A stretch of DNA of 64,000 nt from Carya illinoinensis (Eukaryota > Streptophyta > Magnoliopsida > Fagales > Juglandaceae). The position numbers were made by a program, and so were the translations under genes. The stretch covers positions 22,024,001-22,088,000 of the forward strand of contig NC_056766.1 in assembly GCF_018687715.1 (NCBI RefSeq), in the 5' to 3' direction. This document shows, piece after piece, positions 60,573-64,000 of the stretch. Position 1 is the stretch's first letter; every line of letters starts with the position of its first letter. The notes under the pieces were generated by a model, which searched no databases, was not told where the DNA came from, and saw nothing but the letters and a program-made list of their open reading frames with translations.

Positions 60573-61815
60573 CTCTGATTACTCCAGCATCATGGGTCGC
60601 TGGTGCCTCATCGTCCACCTCTCCGGGCGTGACAGCATAAACCCGGGCTTGTACTGCTTGTCTCGGGTTGGTTCTTCCACCGTGTCTACCTCCACGGCTT
60701 CCTTGAGCTCTAACGGGGCAATCCCGAGCAATATGCCCCACTTGGCCGCACCGATAACACTGGGGTCCGCTACTCGTCCGACACTCGCCCTCATGAGCTC
60801 TATTACAAACTCCACAAACAGGCATACGTCCTCCCATGCGAACACTGGAGGATGCTTGAGATCGGGTTCCAGTTCGCTGAACAAACTTCTGAGGCGAACC
60901 CGAGCTGCTTCCTTCACCAGAAAAACTTCGCCTCTTTTGCCCTGAAGGTGAGCCCAAACTCAGATTATTTTCCCTCTCTATAAGGGTGGCCACATCCACT
61001 AACTCCTGAAAAGTGGATATCCGATGGCTGACCACCAAACGGCGTATATCAGGGCGTAGTCCCTCCTGAAAACGCTCAGCTCGCAACTCCTCTGTGGCAA
61101 CAAGGTGAGGAGCAAATCGCTCAAGTTCTATGAACCTCCGGGCGTATTGTTCCACTGTTGCGCCCCCTTGGACCAGATTGGAGAACTCTCTTGCCTTTTG
61201 CTTCCTTACCGATGCGGGAAAGAAGCGGTCATTGAACTCTTTCTTGAAACGCTGCCAGGTCACCACAGCGAAAGATCCCAATTCAGATTCCAGCATCACC
61301 CTCCTGGTATCCCACCAATCAGAAGCGATACCCTGCAAAAGATAGCTGGCGTAGAGTACTTGCTGAGCTTCAGTGCATCCACACACCTCAAAGGTTTTCT
61401 CCAGATCCTTGATCCATTTTCCAGCCTGAAGAGGATCCTCATTTCCAGTAAAGTGTGGGGTCCGATGCGCTAGGAAGCGCTCATAGGTGCATCCGGCTTG
61501 CACCATGCTACTGGACCCTCCTGGATACATCCAAGGTCCTCCCTGATATGGCCAAGGACCTCCTGGTTGTGGCCAATACACTCCCTGTGGCGGACAAGGC
61601 TCTCCTGACGGTGGATAGGGCCCTCCTGATGGTGGCCAAGGACCCCCTTGTGGTGGCCAAGGTCCTTGTGGTGGCCAAGGCCCTGCCTGTTGTGGCCTAA
61701 TATTCTGTTGCATGAACTCCGTCATCTGCCGAATTGCTTCGGCTATGGAGTCATCCCTGGATGTATTGTCTTGCGGTTCCTGAGTATTTTTCCTTGGTCT
61801 ACCTGGTCTCCCCAT
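60562..61815 (-). CDS. gag: Chromovirus gag polyprotein
   Basis: Structural capsid protein of the retrotransposon. The chosen ATG at 61815 gives MGRPGRPRKNTQ. The frame is open further upstream, but that part is hydrophobic and T-rich and may be a leader intron. A proline/glycine-rich segment with repeated GPWPPQG-like units comes first, then the retrotransposon-gag capsid core (FTGNEDPLQAGKWIKDLEK, DWWDTRR and WQRFKKEFNDRFFP), then a basic linker and one CCHC zinc knuckle (CYRCGQVGHIARDC). The frame stops at 60562, just after GVIRG. The stop lies inside a 98-bp segment with intron borders, so an unspliced RNA would make Gag alone and a spliced one could continue into pol. Confidence 0.92.
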   Translation of the reverse strand: MGRPGRPRKNTQEPQDNTSRDDSIAEAIRQMTEFMQQNIRPQQAGPWPPQGPWPPQGGPWPPSGGPYPPSGEPCPPQGVYWPQPGGPWPYQGGPWMYPGGSSSMVQAGCTYERFLAHRTPHFTGNEDPLQAGKWIKDLEKTFEVCGCTEAQQVLYASYLLQGIASDWWDTRRVMLESELGSFAVVTWQRFKKEFNDRFFPASVRKQKAREFSNLVQGGATVEQYARRFIELERFAPHLVATEELRAERFQEGLRPDIRRLVVSHRISTFQELVDVATLIERENNLSLGSPSGQKRRSFSGEGSSSGSPQKFVQRTGTRSQASSSVRMGGRMPVCGVCNRAHEGECRTSSGPQCYRCGQVGHIARDCPVRAQGSRGGRHGGRTNPRQAVQARVYAVTPGEVDDEAPATHDAGVIRGMD

Positions 61816-61845
61816 ATTCCTGTCACAACACCACTCTTGACCCTC

Positions 61846-62038
61846 CTTTAAGAAAACAAATAAAACCATCATAAAACCAACAAAACAAAATAGCACCACG
61901 CAGCAAGAAACAAAAGAAACCCGCATGCCAAAACATAACTAAATAAAACAAGCAAACAAACATAAACAAATAAAACAAATAAAACAACTATACTTAACAT
62001 AATTTTAAAACACAACTTTAAAAACATTCTGGTACTAC
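61846..62038 (-). other. Candidate leader intron upstream of gag
   Basis: Between the PBS and gag. Donor GTAGTACC after CCCGTAG, a long T-rich tract, and acceptor TTTTCTTAAAG before GAGGGTCAAGAG. It covers the implausible hydrophobic extension of the gag frame. Weaker than the gag-pol case because no reading frame tests it. Confidence 0.35.
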
Positions 62039-62070
62039 CTACGGGACTTGTGGTTTTACCCAGAGCCAAA

Positions 62071-62084
62071 CCGCTCTGATACCA
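62071..62084 (-). other. Chromovirus primer-binding site
   Basis: Minus strand TGGTATCAGAGCGG, two bases from the LTR end: complement of initiator tRNA-Met, the usual primer of this group. Confidence 0.9.
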
Positions 62085-62086
62085 CC

Positions 62087-64000
62087 TGTGACGCCCCCAA
62101 AATCCCCACGCCCGAACACGGGGAAATTGAGACGTCCGGATGGTGACACCCCGGGTCACCATCCCATCGACGGGTGCCGAGTGTGTGCAAGGCAGCAATT
62201 GTGTACAGAGAGACACGCAGCGGATAAGAAAGTCATAACTAAGTACCAGAATTTTTCTTAACGTAATACAAGCTGTTTAAAACGTACATAAATAAAATAT
62301 TACAAAACACAAATACAGTTTTAAACAAATAAAAAGATAACATCAGCAACCCGGCGGAGCCGCATCCTCGGGCTCAGCCTCTTCCTCCTCATCCTCAACT
62401 CCTGCACCAAAAGCTACGGAACCACAAATGGTTCCGCAGGTAAGTAAAACCCCAAACACTACCAGATAAAAATACATATAACTCAAACAAGATGCATGAA
62501 ACATGCCCAATGCACAAAGCCCAAAAACACCAGTTTTCCACACACGCCAAAAACCCACTTGGCCCAAAAACATATCCATTCCGAAAAACACGCCAAAAGT
62601 CCATTTGGCCCAATATCTCGTCGGAAGTCCATCCGGCCCAATATCTCACCAGAAGTCCATCTGGCCCATGCCAAAAGTCACATTTGGCCTCATAAACCAT
62701 TATCCAATTTTAACCGTATGCACCATGACCTCCCCTAGGGGTCATCCGCACACCCTGGCTCCAGTGTCACACCGCAGAGTACCACCACGCATGTGACAAC
62801 TAACAAGCGATGCCCAGTTCCGCGCCCCGCGCGTGCGTAGCCAAGCATCCTCTAGCCCTCGCCAGCGAAGGGCCACGAAGTCGGTGAGTAGGGCGATGCC
62901 CGGTTCCATGCCCGGCACGTTCGTAGCCAAGCATCCCCTAGTCCCGCTCCCGTCATCTCTCTCGATAACTCAGGGGACATCACTCAGTTTATTCCGCTCC
63001 CGAGTGACCAGAGGAGCTCCACCGAGATAATAACCCATCCCGGCTTGGGCTCGTGATACACACGCACCCGTAAAACCAGTCACGCCAATACACAGGCTTT
63101 TCACACAATCCCACAAACACACGTGCATGCACCTTGAAATGCCAAATCAATGCATATTAAAATAATCCAACAATATAAATCAATAAAACAAGTAACTCCG
63201 TCCTCCATCCATCCGACCCCCGAAACTCCTCGGACTCAGTCCGGAATCAACAACCAACAACAGATATTTATGGAATGAGCAATATATATTTAAATCTGAA
63301 AGTAGGGTTTGGAAAATACTTACAGCGCTATACGGCAATTTTAGAAAACAAGCGGCGTTGCAAGCGGCGGAAAACAGCAACGTCACAGTGAAAATTCACT
63401 GTGGCCGTGGGTCTGAAAAACCCACTTTTGAACGGGGACAAACTAGGACACGGGATTGATAGGGAATGGTCTAGAGGTGGTTGTGAAGCTATTGGAAGTG
63501 ACGGACGGCCGTGGGTGGCGGCGGAATGGCCGGAAATGGCCGAAAATGGCAAATCGGAAAACAAGCTCGTGGGAGCTGCTCCGGTGGTCGTTGGAGGCCG
63601 GAAATGGGTGGGTTAGGACGGCAAGGGAACGGTGATGAAGTGGTGAAGAAATGGTGGCCGGTGGTGGAGCGACGGCAGCGGATCGGAGCAAAATCCGTGC
63701 GCCTTTGTTGAGCTTTTTCCGGCCAAATGGCCGGCCGGTTGGGGGTGGGTTTTGGAGGGAAGGTAGACCGGAAGGAGAGGAAGAGAATGGGACCGGTGGG
63801 AGGCCGAACGGTGGCCGGACGGCGGCGGTAGGGGCTGGGGAAGGTTGACGCCGGCGTGAGGGAGAGAGAGAAGAGAGAGAGTGCACGGGGGGGGTCCGAG
63901 TCGGGGAGAGAGGAGAGAGAAAAGAAAGAGAAAAAAGAAAAAGAAGAAAAAAGAAAAGAAGGGAAAAAGAAAAAGGAAAAAGAGAAAAAGAAAAAAAGAT
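62087..64000 (-). repeat. Chromovirus 5' LTR, truncated by window edge
   Basis: First 1914 bp (plus-strand order) of the partner LTR. The missing ~230 bp lies to the right. Short open frames within both LTRs are non-coding coincidences. Confidence 0.95.

Larger units (their letters stand above)
54833..64000 (-). mobile_element. Ty3/gypsy chromovirus (Tekay-like), intact, right end outside
   Basis: Order on the minus strand: 5' LTR (from beyond 64000 to 62087), PBS, leader, gag, protease-RT-RNase H-integrase, C-terminal chromodomain-like segment, PPT, 3' LTR (56974-54833). No stop interrupts the pol frame. The integrase-chromodomain end points to the chromovirus group, probably Tekay/Del. The left 5-bp target sequence would be CTTTT (54828-54832); its partner lies outside the window. 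The two LTRs are almost identical, so the insertion is recent. Confidence 0.95.

Noticed and set aside
59282..61700. Plus-strand open frames opposite gag and pol
   Set aside because: Shadows of the conserved coding frames on the minus strand.

Overview
This is nuclear DNA from a plant, most likely a woody eudicot. I see spliced genes with GT-AG introns, and copia, gypsy-chromovirus, LINE and TRIM retroelements. There are many AT-rich MITEs of a type I associate with Fagales (walnut/pecan/oak relatives); that placement is inference. There is no bacterial, organellar or CRISPR content. Only two confident host genes are present. The rest is layered transposable elements, microsatellites and segmental duplications.

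Layout. 1-11.3 kb: a minus-strand BRCT-domain gene. Seven coding exons can be joined in frame (356 codons) and it runs off the left edge. One intron is of the rare U12 AT-AC class, and the ~7-kb third intron is packed with a LINE, two MITEs and TRIM debris. 11.3-20.3 kb: MITEs, a gypsy solo LTR (13.27-15.37 kb), an LTR-like 3' end and a tRNA-headed SINE candidate. 20.35-26.43 kb: two diverged LTR-like arms in inverted orientation around low-complexity DNA and a 42-46-bp minisatellite. 27.05-27.27 kb: a broken MAP65-like exon fragment. 28.9-30.2 and 38.0-39.5 kb: two copies of one segment that differ by MITE insertions. 33.18-36.77 kb: a deleted copia element with a gypsy solo LTR inserted in its polypurine tract.

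40.9-41.35 kb holds an intact, intronless COPT5-like copper transporter gene. 42.5-43.0 kb is the RNase H end of another LINE. From 44.6 kb a plus-strand multi-exon gene that I do not recognise may begin. Its 3' half lies in a 2.58-kb tandem duplication (46.18-51.3 kb), followed by a higher-order array of diverged units carrying the same exon-like modules, each separated by (ACAT)n tracts, to 54.8 kb.

54.83 kb to the right edge is a structurally intact Ty3/gypsy chromovirus on the minus strand: two near-identical ~2.14-kb LTRs, PBS, gag with a zinc knuckle, uninterrupted protease-RT-RNase H-integrase-chromodomain pol, and PPT. Its gag and pol frames are separated by a 98-bp segment with the properties of a spliceable intron. 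Related LTRs at 13.3 and 33.4 kb show that the family has inserted, and recombined out, repeatedly. No wholly new multi-gene system is evident. The most unusual signals are the gag-pol intron, the U12 intron, the modular duplication array and the nested solo LTR.
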